From: Caballeronia temeraria
GTDB lineage: Bacteria; Pseudomonadota; Gammaproteobacteria; Burkholderiales; Burkholderiaceae
Length of the DNA: 64,000 nucleotides
Reading direction: 5' to 3'
NCBI RefSeq assembly: GCF_001544795.2
Contig: NZ_FCOI02000015.1
Location: forward strand, 1 to 64,000
Made by a program: the position numbers and the translations under genes. The notes below the pieces were generated by a model. The model searched no databases. It was not told the DNA's origin and saw only the letters and a list, made by a program, of their open reading frames with translations. Positions 1 to 8,020 of the stretch are shown here, piece after piece (within the stretch, counting starts at the first letter, position 1; each line of letters opens with the position of its first letter).

Positions 1-135
1 GCTTTACCGGCTCCGAAGAACCGGCCGCACTCGCTATCAAGCGCCCACACTTATCGGCTGTTAGTTTTTAAAGAGCACATCGCAAGACCATCTAACCTCA
101 CCACCGTCTTGCGTCGCTGCATCAGCAGCAGAGAA
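1..135 (-). other. Ribosomal RNA operon 5' leader with boxA antiterminator
   Basis: Read on the minus strand, this is the transcribed leader of an rRNA operon whose 16S gene lies beyond the left edge of the window. A boxA element, TGCTCTTTAAAAA (plus-strand 65-77), is nearly identical to the rrn boxA consensus bound by NusB/NusE. Just upstream in the transcript is a boxB-like hairpin with a 7-bp stem (82-88 with 106-112). A GC-rich hairpin near bases 6-24 (CCGG arms around a TTC loop region) may belong to the pre-16S processing structure. No structural rRNA is in the window. Confidence 0.85.
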
Positions 136-140
136 ACGAG

Positions 141-169
141 ATTATGAAGAACGTTTCGGCTCGTGTCAA
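141..169 (-). promoter_or_regulatory. rrn P1-type sigma-70 promoter
   Basis: On the minus strand a perfect TTGACA -35 (164-169) and a CATAAT -10 (141-146) are separated by exactly 17 bases. Predicted transcription start is near 134. The run just upstream of the -35 (about 170-195) is A-rich on the minus strand, as expected of an UP element. The leader with boxA directly downstream identifies this as the promoter of an rRNA operon. Confidence 0.85.
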
Positions 170-460
170 CAAGAATTCGAAACTTTCTTTTCTTGCCGAC
201 CGCGCTCAGAGCCTTTCCAACCCACTCCGAACACCCGCCGATATCGCCCACTCCCGCTTCCTTCGCGTTCATCGAAGCGCGAAGGAACGGAATTCTAGTG
301 AGTGGACGCCGGCTTCGCAAGAGGGGCACCGAAAAATATTCGACATCTATAACTGACCGCCGCACCTGATCGCAGAACGTGTTGCAACGCCACACGATAA
401 AAGCATCCTCCGAGCGACTACAATCAAAGGTTCACCGCACCAATTCACTCTAGTATCTAT
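170..460. other. Non-coding region between rrn promoter and DUF2863 gene
   Basis: About 290 bases between the leftward rrn promoter and the rightward gene at 461. The first 25 bases probably act as the UP element of the rrn promoter. Short overlapping open frames here lack ribosome binding sites and resemble nothing I know. I see no second rrn promoter matching the consensus well and no clear promoter for the gene at 461. Confidence 0.5.
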
Positions 461-1675
461 ATGCGCTCGCGAATCGCAAAACGTATTCCCCCGGATGCAG
501 ACAAGCTCGTCAGCCTCTCCCTCGCGCTCTTCGCGTCCGGCAGCCGTGTCGAGGATCGCTTCTGGGAAGGCCGCCTCGACACGCTTATCGCCAAACTCGT
601 GCGAAACGGCAATCAGACGACGCTCGACGCCGCGCTCGACCATCTCCAGCAAAATCATCCGGACGCCTACGGCGCGCTGGCCGATATGGCCGAGACGCAC
701 AGCGAGTCGTTCAGAGTCGACCTCGACGGCGCGCCGCACGAAGCATTGCTCATCGCGGCGCCGGTGCTCGCGTGGACGCGCTATGCGATCCCGTCGGGCG
801 CGCTCAAAGGCGACGCTGTCGATGCGCTGCGCACGCAGATGCAAGCACACGTGCTCGCGGCCGACGCACGCGTGGCCGTCGCGCCATACCTCTACAGCAT
901 CGATCAATTGCCGCGGCACCACGTGGATACCTCGCGGCTCGCGCAACAGCTGCTGCAAACCGTGACCACCGGCAACGCCGCGCGGCTGAACCTGTCCGAT
1001 CTGCCGGAAACCTCGCCGATCCTCGCCGACCCGCGCTTCCTGCTGGCTCTGGTCGTCGTACCCGCCGGCGAGGCGTTCTTTCGCTGGCAGGAGGACGAGA
1101 GCGGCAGCCGCGTCGAGCGTGGTCAGTGCCTCGAGCAATGGGCCGCGCAGGGCGGACCGAGCTTCGCCGCGATCCTGCCGGGCTGCGAGTTCGAATGCCT
1201 GCTTCCCGATGCCTATTACTCCGCGTGCCGCGACGCCGACGAGCAGGTTCGTCCGCACACCGTGCGCACCGCCGTGCGATATCTGTTCGACACCCTCGGC
1301 GCCGCGCCTCAGGAATTGCGCGCGGTCATCGCGGGTTTCGGTGAACGGCGTATCGACGAATATCGCATCGGCTTCACGCGGCGCGGCAGCAACGACGTGA
1401 TCTACGGCGTCGTGTGGCCGCTCTACGGGCGCGAAAACGGCGAGTTGGGAATGGACGAGGAACCGGTCGATCTCGAGGGCGCCAATGGCCCAGTGGAGGA
1501 GATCGTCGAGTTGCTAAAGAAAATAGGCGTCTCGGACGTGCGCCGTCATGCAGGACGCTTCGAACCGGAGTTTTGCGACGACTGCGGCGTGCCACTCTAT
1601 GCCGATCCACTGGGCGAGATCGTTCACGCTGAAATGCCTGAAGATGCTGAACCGGCGCAGCCACATTTCCATTGA
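461..1675 (+). CDS. DUF2863 family protein
   Basis: A 404-residue soluble protein recognised as the DUF2863 family, which is common in Burkholderiaceae; its molecular role is unknown. There is no signal peptide or membrane segment. The C-terminus (about 363-383) has a CDDCGVPLYADP stretch with two closely spaced cysteines, which could hold a metal, followed by an acidic tail ending in HFH. A terminator follows 34 bases after the stop, so it appears to be a single-gene unit diverging from the rrn operon. The start is the only ATG before the conserved N-terminal block (PPDADKLVSL). Function should be left as unknown. Confidence 0.85.
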   Translation: MRSRIAKRIPPDADKLVSLSLALFASGSRVEDRFWEGRLDTLIAKLVRNGNQTTLDAALDHLQQNHPDAYGALADMAETHSESFRVDLDGAPHEALLIAAPVLAWTRYAIPSGALKGDAVDALRTQMQAHVLAADARVAVAPYLYSIDQLPRHHVDTSRLAQQLLQTVTTGNAARLNLSDLPETSPILADPRFLLALVVVPAGEAFFRWQEDESGSRVERGQCLEQWAAQGGPSFAAILPGCEFECLLPDAYYSACRDADEQVRPHTVRTAVRYLFDTLGAAPQELRAVIAGFGERRIDEYRIGFTRRGSNDVIYGVVWPLYGRENGELGMDEEPVDLEGANGPVEEIVELLKKIGVSDVRRHAGRFEPEFCDDCGVPLYADPLGEIVHAEMPEDAEPAQPHFH

Positions 1676-1708
1676 CGCTGCCTAATGGCAGTTAAATGAC
1701 CCAAAAAG

Positions 1709-1732
1709 AACCCCGCCGCGCGCGGGGTTTTG
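1709..1732 (+). terminator. Rho-independent terminator after the DUF2863 gene
   Basis: Inverted repeat AACCCCG / CGGGGTT (1709-1715 and 1723-1729) with a 7-base loop, followed by TTTTGTGT on the plus strand. Confidence 0.75.
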
Positions 1733-1867
1733 TGTATTTATGCCTATGCCATTCGGATAGGGGGCCAAATCACTTCAAATTTGTAAATATACCCACTGAC
1801 GCCGAACTGATTCCGGCGGCAAGCCCCGAAGCCGTCGGGCAACGGGTGTATTGATACGAGGTAAAGC

Positions 1868-2677
1868 ATGATAATCAACATTATTGGTTCCGACGCGGAG
1901 CGCCGGGCGGGCCTTAAAACATTGCTGCGCCGTGTTGCGCGCCAGGCGCAATTCACTGAGGCGAAGGACTGGAGACAAGCCCGTTCCGCCTTGAAACGCT
2001 CCACCCCCGACATGATCGTGATCGACTGGGCGCCCGAGTTGCGCACCGGCGACCTGGAGATCCTGCTCGACGACGCGCCCGATGTGCCCGCGGCGATCAT
2101 GGTCGATCGTTGCGGCGCCGCGCTGGTCTATGCGTTGATGAGCGCCGGCGCAATGGGCGTGATCCCGCGCGCTCTCGATCCAATTCTGATACTGCGCGCG
2201 CTGGAGATGGTGCTCGTCGGCGGTCACTATATTCCGCCGGACGTCGTCGATCCCGAACTGACGCTCGAACTCACTACCCGCCGCATCCGGGAACACGGCA
2301 AGTTGCCGCACAGGATCCGCCATCACCCGACACTGTCGCCGCGGCAGCAGCAGATCATGCGTTGCGTGCACATGGGCAGCACGAACAAGATGATCGCGAA
2401 GACGCTCGGCATCAGCGAAGGCACGGTGAAGATCCACCTTGCAAGCATCTTCCAGCAGCTCGGAGCGACCAATCGCGCTGCCGCAGTCGCGATCTACAAC
2501 GGCGTGCAAACTGCGCATCTCGAGATTCTGCGCAGCGGCGGCCAAAAACCGGTGCGCGTCGTAACCGGTCAGGCGGGCGTCATTCCGCTGCGCCGGCCAA
2601 GGACGCGTTATCCGTCGCTTCTCGACAACGATGCGGCCGCGCTCCCGATGGCCGCGGAGCCCGAATCACCGTTCTAG
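1868..2677 (+). CDS. Orphan LuxR-type response regulator with degenerate receiver
   Basis: A 269-residue regulator. Residues 1-125 have the layout of a receiver domain: an Asp at position 53 (MIVIDW) sits where the phosphoacceptor would be. The usual pair of acidic residues after the first strand is reduced to one Asp (SDAE), and the invariant Lys is replaced by Arg (IPRALDP, about 99-105). Residues 156-210 are a NarL/LuxR helix-turn-helix (LSPRQQQIM, ISEGTVKIHL). About 60 further residues follow the DNA-binding domain, longer than usual. No sensor kinase is adjacent. A GAGG ribosome site lies 6 bases before the ATG. Signal input may be phosphorylation-independent; targets cannot be told from the sequence. 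Confidence 0.8.
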   Translation: MIINIIGSDAERRAGLKTLLRRVARQAQFTEAKDWRQARSALKRSTPDMIVIDWAPELRTGDLEILLDDAPDVPAAIMVDRCGAALVYALMSAGAMGVIPRALDPILILRALEMVLVGGHYIPPDVVDPELTLELTTRRIREHGKLPHRIRHHPTLSPRQQQIMRCVHMGSTNKMIAKTLGISEGTVKIHLASIFQQLGATNRAAAVAIYNGVQTAHLEILRSGGQKPVRVVTGQAGVIPLRRPRTRYPSLLDNDAAALPMAAEPESPF

Positions 2678-2736
2678 CAACAAACGAGGCAAACGGGTCT
2701 GTCCTTTGCGCACACGTTTTACGCGCAACGAGTAAT

Positions 2737-3420
2737 ATGCAAGGCATGGGGTTCTTTTACACACCGCTACCGCTTTGGCTAACCGTCGGCAGCTGGATCG
2801 TCGCCGTGGGGCTGCTCGCGCTCGCGTTGCTGCAGCGTCCGTTCGCTCGTCTGCAAGACGCGACACTGCAGAACGTGTGGCTCGGTGTCATCGTCGCGAT
2901 CTCGGTGCTGTGGGCATGCAACGCATGGTTCGATGACGGGCCCGTCATCCATCTGCTGGGCGCGACGCTCATGGTCACGCTGTTCGACTGGCGGCTCGCG
3001 CTCATCGGCACTGCGGCGACCACGGGGCTCGCAGCGGTCGTGCTCGATGCCTCATGGCTGTCGGTCGCGACCACCTACCTCCTCTTCGGCGCGTTACCCG
3101 TCGCGGTCTCGACGGTGCTACAGCGTCTGAGCAACGCCTGGCTGCCTCGCAATCTTTTCACCTTCATTGCAGGACACGGGTTCATCACGTCGGCCATTGC
3201 AGTGGCCGCGGCATGCGGGGCGACCATCGCACTCGAAATGACGCTTGCCAGCGGACCGTTCGTCATTCCGGCGGCGTTCACGCGAGGCTCACTGCTGCTG
3301 GGTGCCGGCGAAGCGCTCTTTACGGGCCTGCTCACCATTCTGATCACCGTGTACAAACCCGCGTGGATCACCACGTATGACGTGCGCCGCTATCGTCTCG
3401 ACCGCGGTCCGCGCGTCTGA
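2737..3420 (+). CDS. CbiM-like integral membrane protein (ECF permease-like)
   Basis: A 227-residue hydrophobic protein with six to seven predicted membrane helices. It resembles the predicted membrane proteins grouped with energy-coupling-factor/CbiM permeases, but it lacks the His-rich N-terminus (HIPDG type) that binds cobalt or nickel in true CbiM. No ATPase (EcfA/CbiO) or CbiN/CbiQ partner lies nearby, so a transport role is uncertain. It follows the LuxR-type gene by 59 bases in the same direction and may share its transcript. The ATG at 2737 was taken; an in-frame ATG at 2746 is equally possible, as neither has a strong ribosome site. Confidence 0.6.
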   Translation: MQGMGFFYTPLPLWLTVGSWIVAVGLLALALLQRPFARLQDATLQNVWLGVIVAISVLWACNAWFDDGPVIHLLGATLMVTLFDWRLALIGTAATTGLAAVVLDASWLSVATTYLLFGALPVAVSTVLQRLSNAWLPRNLFTFIAGHGFITSAIAVAAACGATIALEMTLASGPFVIPAAFTRGSLLLGAGEALFTGLLTILITVYKPAWITTYDVRRYRLDRGPRV

Positions 3421-3567
3421 GTTTGGCGAAACGAGTCGGTGCATGGCTCGCCGGATCGCCGGTTATCGGATTCCCGGCGATGGGTCCGTGCGCAAAGTAC
3501 GATAAGATTGAACTCCTTCCCCACACGGCGCATCTTACTTGGCCGTGTCTTCTTAGCGCCAGACTAG

Positions 3568-4164
3568 ATGGAAAGTAACTTCGCACCGCGCCGGCTCCTG
3601 CGGCTCGTCGGCCGGTTGGCGGTATGCGCATCGTTGGCATGCGCGGTATCCGCTTTTGCCGATTCGCTCGATGAGCGCAATGAACTGATTCACCACTTCG
3701 TCACCGATTTCAACGCCAACCCGCTCGTCGCGGATTGCGCCGCGCACGGCAACTTCATCGCCAGCACGTCTTCGGCTTTCGATCACGTCGAATTCCCGCC
3801 TACCTCGTTCGATGCCTCGCACTCTGCAATCGAGCCATGGAACGATTCCTTCGACGAGAGAAAGCAACGCATCAAGGTGGACAACGTCGTGACCGTCGAA
3901 GGTCAGGGCATGCCGAAGGACGGCGGCGGCGATCCCACGCCGCTCAAGTTCCGCTGCGGCTATGTCGGCAGCCAGATGCTTGCATTCGGCTGGAACGATC
4001 CCGTACCGCCGTTGCGCGCGCGCGCCGAGTCGCACTCCACGAGCGGCACGAAGTCCAAGCACGGCACGAAGAACAAGGCGACAGCGGGCAAGACGAAGAG
4101 CACGTCGAAGTCGTCATCGAAATCTTCATCCAAGCCGGCGAAGAAGACGACCAAGAAGCACTAA
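3568..4164 (+). CDS. Exported BspC-domain-like protein with Lys/Ser-rich tail
   Basis: 198 residues. A signal peptide is evident (hydrophobic stretch LAVCASLACAVSAFA ending near residue 31). The central domain (32-155) resembles the BspC-type domain seen in Burkholderia exported proteins. It contains two cysteines (in VADCAAH and FRCGY) that could form a disulfide once exported. The last 40 residues are low-complexity Lys/Ser/Thr repeats (TKSTSKSSSKSSSKPAKKTTKK) giving a strong positive charge, which might bind nucleic acid or acidic polymers outside the membrane. A bidirectional terminator follows. No function is established. Confidence 0.65.
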   Translation: MESNFAPRRLLRLVGRLAVCASLACAVSAFADSLDERNELIHHFVTDFNANPLVADCAAHGNFIASTSSAFDHVEFPPTSFDASHSAIEPWNDSFDERKQRIKVDNVVTVEGQGMPKDGGGDPTPLKFRCGYVGSQMLAFGWNDPVPPLRARAESHSTSGTKSKHGTKNKATAGKTKSTSKSSSKSSSKPAKKTTKKH

Positions 4165-4194
4165 ACACTTCTTCCCTGCAACGAAGACACGATC

Positions 4195-4232
4195 AAAAAA
4201 GGCGTGGCCGCACAAAGCGGCCACGCCTTTTT
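4195..4232. terminator. Bidirectional terminator
   Basis: Perfect 10-bp stem GGCGTGGCCG / CGGCCACGCC (4201-4210 and 4218-4227) flanked by AAAAAA on the left and TTTTT on the right. It can stop transcription from the BspC-like gene and from the convergent peptidase gene. Confidence 0.9.
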
Positions 4233-4257
4233 CATATCAACGGCAAGTCGCCGGCTC

Positions 4258-5418
4258 TCAGGCGTCGAGCGTCTGCAGGTGCCACAGAATGGCCTGAAGC
4301 ATCGATGCACCGAGCGCCGCACTGCGCGCGCCGTTCCAGCCGACGCTCTCGTCCGGCAGATTCGCGTTGTCCTTGAACGGCATTTCCAGAGTCAGCGACA
4401 GACACTTGTACTCGTTGCCGATGTACTTCGACGCGAGCTTGAGCGCATCCGTCTGATACTTGCTTGACTCGTAGCCGTGCACGTTCTGAAAATCCGGGCT
4501 CGCCTGTTTGAAAAAATCGACGAATGCTTTCTGTTCCTTCGCCTGTTGCTCGGTGAAGCCCGGCAGCATCTCCGAGCCCGCGACGAACACATAGGGAATG
4601 GCTTCGTCGCCGTGGATATCGAAAAACAGGTCGCAGCCGGTCTCGGCAATCGCCTCGCGCACGGCGAGCACTTCCGGGCTGCGCTCCGCGCTCGGCTCCA
4701 TCCATTCACGATTCAAGTTCGCACCCGCCGCGTTGGTGCGCAGGTTGCCGAGCACGCTGCCGTCCGGATTCATGTTCGGCACGATATGAAAGATGGCGCG
4801 CTCGAACAACGCGCGCGCCACCGGATCGCCCGCCCAGTCGCCGAAGCCCGCGAGACGCTTCACGAGCCCTTCGACGAACCATTCCGCCATCGTCTCGCCC
4901 GGATGCTGGCGCGCGATGATCCAGACTTTCTTCTTCGGCTCGGCGTCGCCGAAGTCCGGGATGCCGAGCGAGAGCACCGACATCGGGCGTCCCTGGACCG
5001 TGCTGCCGAGTTCGGTCAGCGTCGCGAGCGGCATCTGCTGGACCGCGCCGAGAAACTCCGAGTGGCGCTCCTCGCTGTACGGCTCGAAGTACGCGTAATA
5101 GATGCGGTCGAAGTCGGGCGTGTGATCGATCTTCATCACTTTCCCGTCGTATTCGGTCGACACGCGGAACCAGTTCACGCGGTCGTAGCTCGCGACTGCT
5201 TCGTAATCGCGCCAGCCTTCGGGGAAGGCGCACTGCGCCGCGTTCTCGAACGTCATCACGAGGCGCTCGCCGCGCGCGCCGGACACGCGGAAATAGAACC
5301 ACTGCGCGAAGTCCGCGTGCGAGTCGGGACGAATGCGCAGGCGAATGTCAGTGGGATCGTCGGCGTTGATCACTTCGATCGCGCCCGCGTCGAAGTTGCT
5401 TGAAATGGAGAGCGTCAT
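4258..5418 (-). CDS. M14 zinc carboxypeptidase of the cytosolic carboxypeptidase (CCP) type
   Basis: 386 residues. An N-terminal beta-sandwich (about 1-125) precedes the catalytic carboxypeptidase domain. This two-domain layout is that of the CCP/AGTPBP1 subgroup of M14 peptidases, whose eukaryotic members remove glutamates from tubulin. Zinc ligands are visible as H172-P-G-E175 and H269 (DIHGDE). The substrate-binding NLNR motif is at 234-237 and a catalytic Glu candidate is E345 (LTLEMPF). No signal peptide, so cytoplasmic. It shares a strand with yaaA, 31 bases downstream of it. The bacterial substrate is unknown. Confidence 0.85.
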   Translation of the reverse strand: MTLSISSNFDAGAIEVINADDPTDIRLRIRPDSHADFAQWFYFRVSGARGERLVMTFENAAQCAFPEGWRDYEAVASYDRVNWFRVSTEYDGKVMKIDHTPDFDRIYYAYFEPYSEERHSEFLGAVQQMPLATLTELGSTVQGRPMSVLSLGIPDFGDAEPKKKVWIIARQHPGETMAEWFVEGLVKRLAGFGDWAGDPVARALFERAIFHIVPNMNPDGSVLGNLRTNAAGANLNREWMEPSAERSPEVLAVREAIAETGCDLFFDIHGDEAIPYVFVAGSEMLPGFTEQQAKEQKAFVDFFKQASPDFQNVHGYESSKYQTDALKLASKYIGNEYKCLSLTLEMPFKDNANLPDESVGWNGARSAALGASMLQAILWHLQTLDA

Positions 5419-5449
5419 CTGCGTTTCCTTGAGTGCTTACCGCGCCGTT

Positions 5450-6229
5450 TCATTCCGCGACGCGGCGACGAAATACGTATGTCGTATCGTTCGACGCCTT
5501 CGCGTCGAACTTGTAGCCTTCGCTGTCGAAGCCCTTGAGCGCTTCCGGCTCGTCGATGCGGTTCTCCACCGCATAACGCGCCATCATGCCGCGCGCGCGC
5601 TTCGCATGAAAGCTGATGGTTTTGTAACGCCCGCCTTTCCAGTCCTCGAACACGGGTGAGATGACCGGCGCCGTCAGCAGCTTCGGCTTGACCGACTTGA
5701 AATACTCTTCCGACGCGCAGTTCACCAGCACGCGCGCGCCGCGCTGCTTCTTCAATTGTTCGTTGAGCGCCGCCGTGATCCGCTCGCCCCAGAACGCGTA
5801 GAGATCCTTGCCGCGCGCATTCGGAAATTTCGTGCCCATTTCGAGCCTGTATGGCTGCAGCAAATCGAGCGGGCGCAACAATCCGTACAGCCCCGACAGC
5901 ACGCGCACATGGTTCTGCGCGAAATCGAGATCGCCGGCGGACAGCGTCTTCGCGGCGAAACCTTCGTACACGTCACCGTTGAACGCGAGCACGGCCTGCT
6001 TGGAATTGTGCGCGTCGAAAGTCGTCGACCAGTCCGCATAACGCTGAAAATTCAGCGCCGCGAGCGGGTCCGAAATGCCCATCAGTCCGCCGATCTGCTG
6101 CGGCGAAAGTTCGCGCAGTCCGTCGATCAGTTCAGCGGCGTCATCGACGAATTGCGGCAGCGTGTGCTTCTTGATATGAGCGGGCGTCTCGTAGTCGAGC
6201 GATTTGGCAGGCGAGAGAACGATTATCAT
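5450..6229 (-). CDS. yaaA: Peroxide stress protein YaaA (DUF328)
   Basis: 259 residues, full length for the YaaA/DUF328 family. In E. coli the family limits intracellular free iron and so protects DNA and proteins from hydrogen peroxide. Recognised by the N-terminal MIIVLSPAKSLDYE block, the FNGDVYEG motif and the SGLYGLLRPLDLLQPYRLEMG segment. It is transcribed leftward and is followed after 31 bases by the CCP-like peptidase gene, with which it probably forms a two-gene unit. No OxyR site could be assigned by eye. Confidence 0.93.
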   Translation of the reverse strand: MIIVLSPAKSLDYETPAHIKKHTLPQFVDDAAELIDGLRELSPQQIGGLMGISDPLAALNFQRYADWSTTFDAHNSKQAVLAFNGDVYEGFAAKTLSAGDLDFAQNHVRVLSGLYGLLRPLDLLQPYRLEMGTKFPNARGKDLYAFWGERITAALNEQLKKQRGARVLVNCASEEYFKSVKPKLLTAPVISPVFEDWKGGRYKTISFHAKRARGMMARYAVENRIDEPEALKGFDSEGYKFDAKASNDTTYVFRRRVAE

Positions 6230-6285
6230 GGAGGCTCGCCGGCACCCCGCCGGCGATCATAGGCATAAACCCCCGATTGTATCGA

Positions 6286-6753
6286 ATGGACAATTCCGCC
6301 GCGCCGCTGCGCGTAGTGCTCGATTCGAATGTGTGGATCGACATCCTCGTATTCGACGACCCCGCCACCCGCCCGATCCACGCGGCGCTCGTCGCCCGCA
6401 CGCTCGAAGCGCTGATCGACGAGCGGTGTCTCAGGGAACTCACGCGCGTGCTCGACTATCCGCAATTCGTGCGCATGGAGGTCGACAAGGCGGCCGCGCT
6501 CGAAAACGTCACGCGTCTGTCGACGTTCGTGGCGGCGACCCTCGACGAAAGCGAGCGTCCGCTGCCCAAATGCAAGGACCGCGACGACCAGAAGTTTCTC
6601 GAACTCGCGCACGCCGCGGGCGCCGAATGGCTCGTCTCGAAGGACCGCGCGGTGCTGAAGCTCGCGCGGCGCGTCGCGCGCGATTTCGCGTTTCGCATCG
6701 CCGAGCCGAAACCGTTCGTCATCGAATTCGAGGCGCAGGCGGCCATCGGCTGA
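6286..6753 (+). CDS. PIN-domain putative ribonuclease
   Basis: 155 residues from the ATG at 6286; a TTG three codons earlier is in frame but less likely. PIN-domain acidic residues are visible: VVLDSNVWID near the start, a Glu in RELTRVL, CKDRDDQKF and SKDRAVLKL near the end, consistent with a magnesium-dependent RNase fold. Many relatives are VapC-like toxins, but no antitoxin-sized ORF lies upstream (yaaA diverges 56 bases away) or downstream. A role as a free-standing RNase is as likely as a toxin role. Confidence 0.75.
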   Translation: MDNSAAPLRVVLDSNVWIDILVFDDPATRPIHAALVARTLEALIDERCLRELTRVLDYPQFVRMEVDKAAALENVTRLSTFVAATLDESERPLPKCKDRDDQKFLELAHAAGAEWLVSKDRAVLKLARRVARDFAFRIAEPKPFVIEFEAQAAIG

Positions 6754-6798
6754 CGGTGTCTTAAAATAGTCGCGAGCCAATTCAACGCCTATTCGACC

Positions 6799-7980
6799 AT
6801 GAACGCCACGCACGATTTGCCGCCGACTCCGCCCGAGCTGTCCTTCCCGTCGCGTCTGCCCAATGTAGGCACGACCATCTTCACCGTGATGAGCGCGCTC
6901 GCGACGCAAAAAGGCGCGGTGAATCTCGGCCAGGGCTTCCCCGATTTCGATTGCGATGCGCGCATCGTCGATGCGGTGGCCGACGCCATGCGCGACGGCC
7001 ACAATCAATATCCGCCGATGGCCGGCGTCGCGCCCTTGCGCCAGGCGATCGCGCGCAAGATCGACGCGCTCTACGGCCGCACGTATAACCCCGACACCGA
7101 AATCACCGTGACAGCCGGCGCGACGCAGGCGCTGCTCACCGCGATTCTGTGCTGCGTGCATCCGGGCGATGAAGTCATCGTGATCGAGCCGATGTACGAC
7201 AGCTACGTGCCGTCGATCGAACTCGCGGGCGGCAAGCCGGTGTTCGTGTCGCTCGACGCGCCCGACTACGCCCTGCCCTTCGACAAGATCGCCGCCGCGA
7301 TCACGCCGAAGACGCGTCTTCTCATGATCAACACGCCGCACAATCCGACCGGCCGCGTGTGGCGCGCGGAAGACATGAAGAAGCTAGAAGCGATCGTACG
7401 CGACACCAACGTGCTGATCGTCTCCGACGAAGTCTACGAGCACATGGTCTACGACGGCGCGCCGCACGAGAGCGTGTCGCGTTATCCGGAGCTGGCCAAA
7501 CGCAGCTTCGTCGTGTCGAGCTTCGGCAAGACATTTCATGTGACGGGCTGGAAAGTCGGCTACGTCGCCGCGCCCGCCGCGTTGATGGCCGAATTCCGCA
7601 AGGTGCATCAGTTCAACGTATTCACCGTGAACACGCCGATGCAGATCGGCCTCGCGCGTTATCTCGAAGACCCGAAGCCGTATCTCGAACTGCCCGCCTT
7701 CTATCAGAAGAAGCGCGACTTCTTCCGCGAAGGGCTCGCGAAGACGCGCTTCTCGATGCTGCCGTCCGAAGGCACGTATTTCCAGTGCGTCGATTATTCG
7801 AAGATCAGCGACATGCCCGAAGCCGAGTTCGCGCAATGGCTCACGAGCGAGATCGGCGTCGCGGCCATTCCGGTGTCGGCGTTCTATCACGAGAGCCATG
7901 AATCGGGCGTCGTGCGCTTTTGCTTCGCGAAGAAGGAAGAAACGCTGGCGCTCGCGCTGGAACGTCTCGCGAAGCTTTGA
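6799..7980 (+). CDS. PLP-dependent aminotransferase (methionine aminotransferase YbdL-like)
   Basis: 393 residues, fold-type I aminotransferase class I/II. K244 in SSFGKTFHVTGWKVGY is the predicted Schiff-base lysine. N182 (HNPTGR), D210 and Y213 (VSDEVYEH) are the expected cofactor contacts. Overall similarity is to YbdL, which prefers methionine and aromatic amino acids and makes 2-oxo acids. It begins a run of same-strand genes with small gaps and overlaps (6799-13419), 40 bases before the 3-hydroxyacyl-CoA dehydrogenase gene, so it may feed an amino-acid-derived acid into that pathway. Substrate choice is inferred. Confidence 0.85.
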   Translation: MNATHDLPPTPPELSFPSRLPNVGTTIFTVMSALATQKGAVNLGQGFPDFDCDARIVDAVADAMRDGHNQYPPMAGVAPLRQAIARKIDALYGRTYNPDTEITVTAGATQALLTAILCCVHPGDEVIVIEPMYDSYVPSIELAGGKPVFVSLDAPDYALPFDKIAAAITPKTRLLMINTPHNPTGRVWRAEDMKKLEAIVRDTNVLIVSDEVYEHMVYDGAPHESVSRYPELAKRSFVVSSFGKTFHVTGWKVGYVAAPAALMAEFRKVHQFNVFTVNTPMQIGLARYLEDPKPYLELPAFYQKKRDFFREGLAKTRFSMLPSEGTYFQCVDYSKISDMPEAEFAQWLTSEIGVAAIPVSAFYHESHESGVVRFCFAKKEETLALALERLAKL

Positions 7981-8020
7981 ACCTGCGGCGCACGCGCCAC
8001 AACCAGGAGTCGAACGGAAC

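Noticed and set aside
144..369. Short plus-strand ORFs at the left edge
   Set aside because: They overlap the rrn promoter and its upstream element, start at the -10 box and have no ribosome site or similarity.
6286..6753. PIN-domain gene as part of a toxin-antitoxin pair
   Set aside because: No antitoxin-sized ORF lies on either side on the same strand; the neighbours are yaaA (divergent) and an aminotransferase gene.
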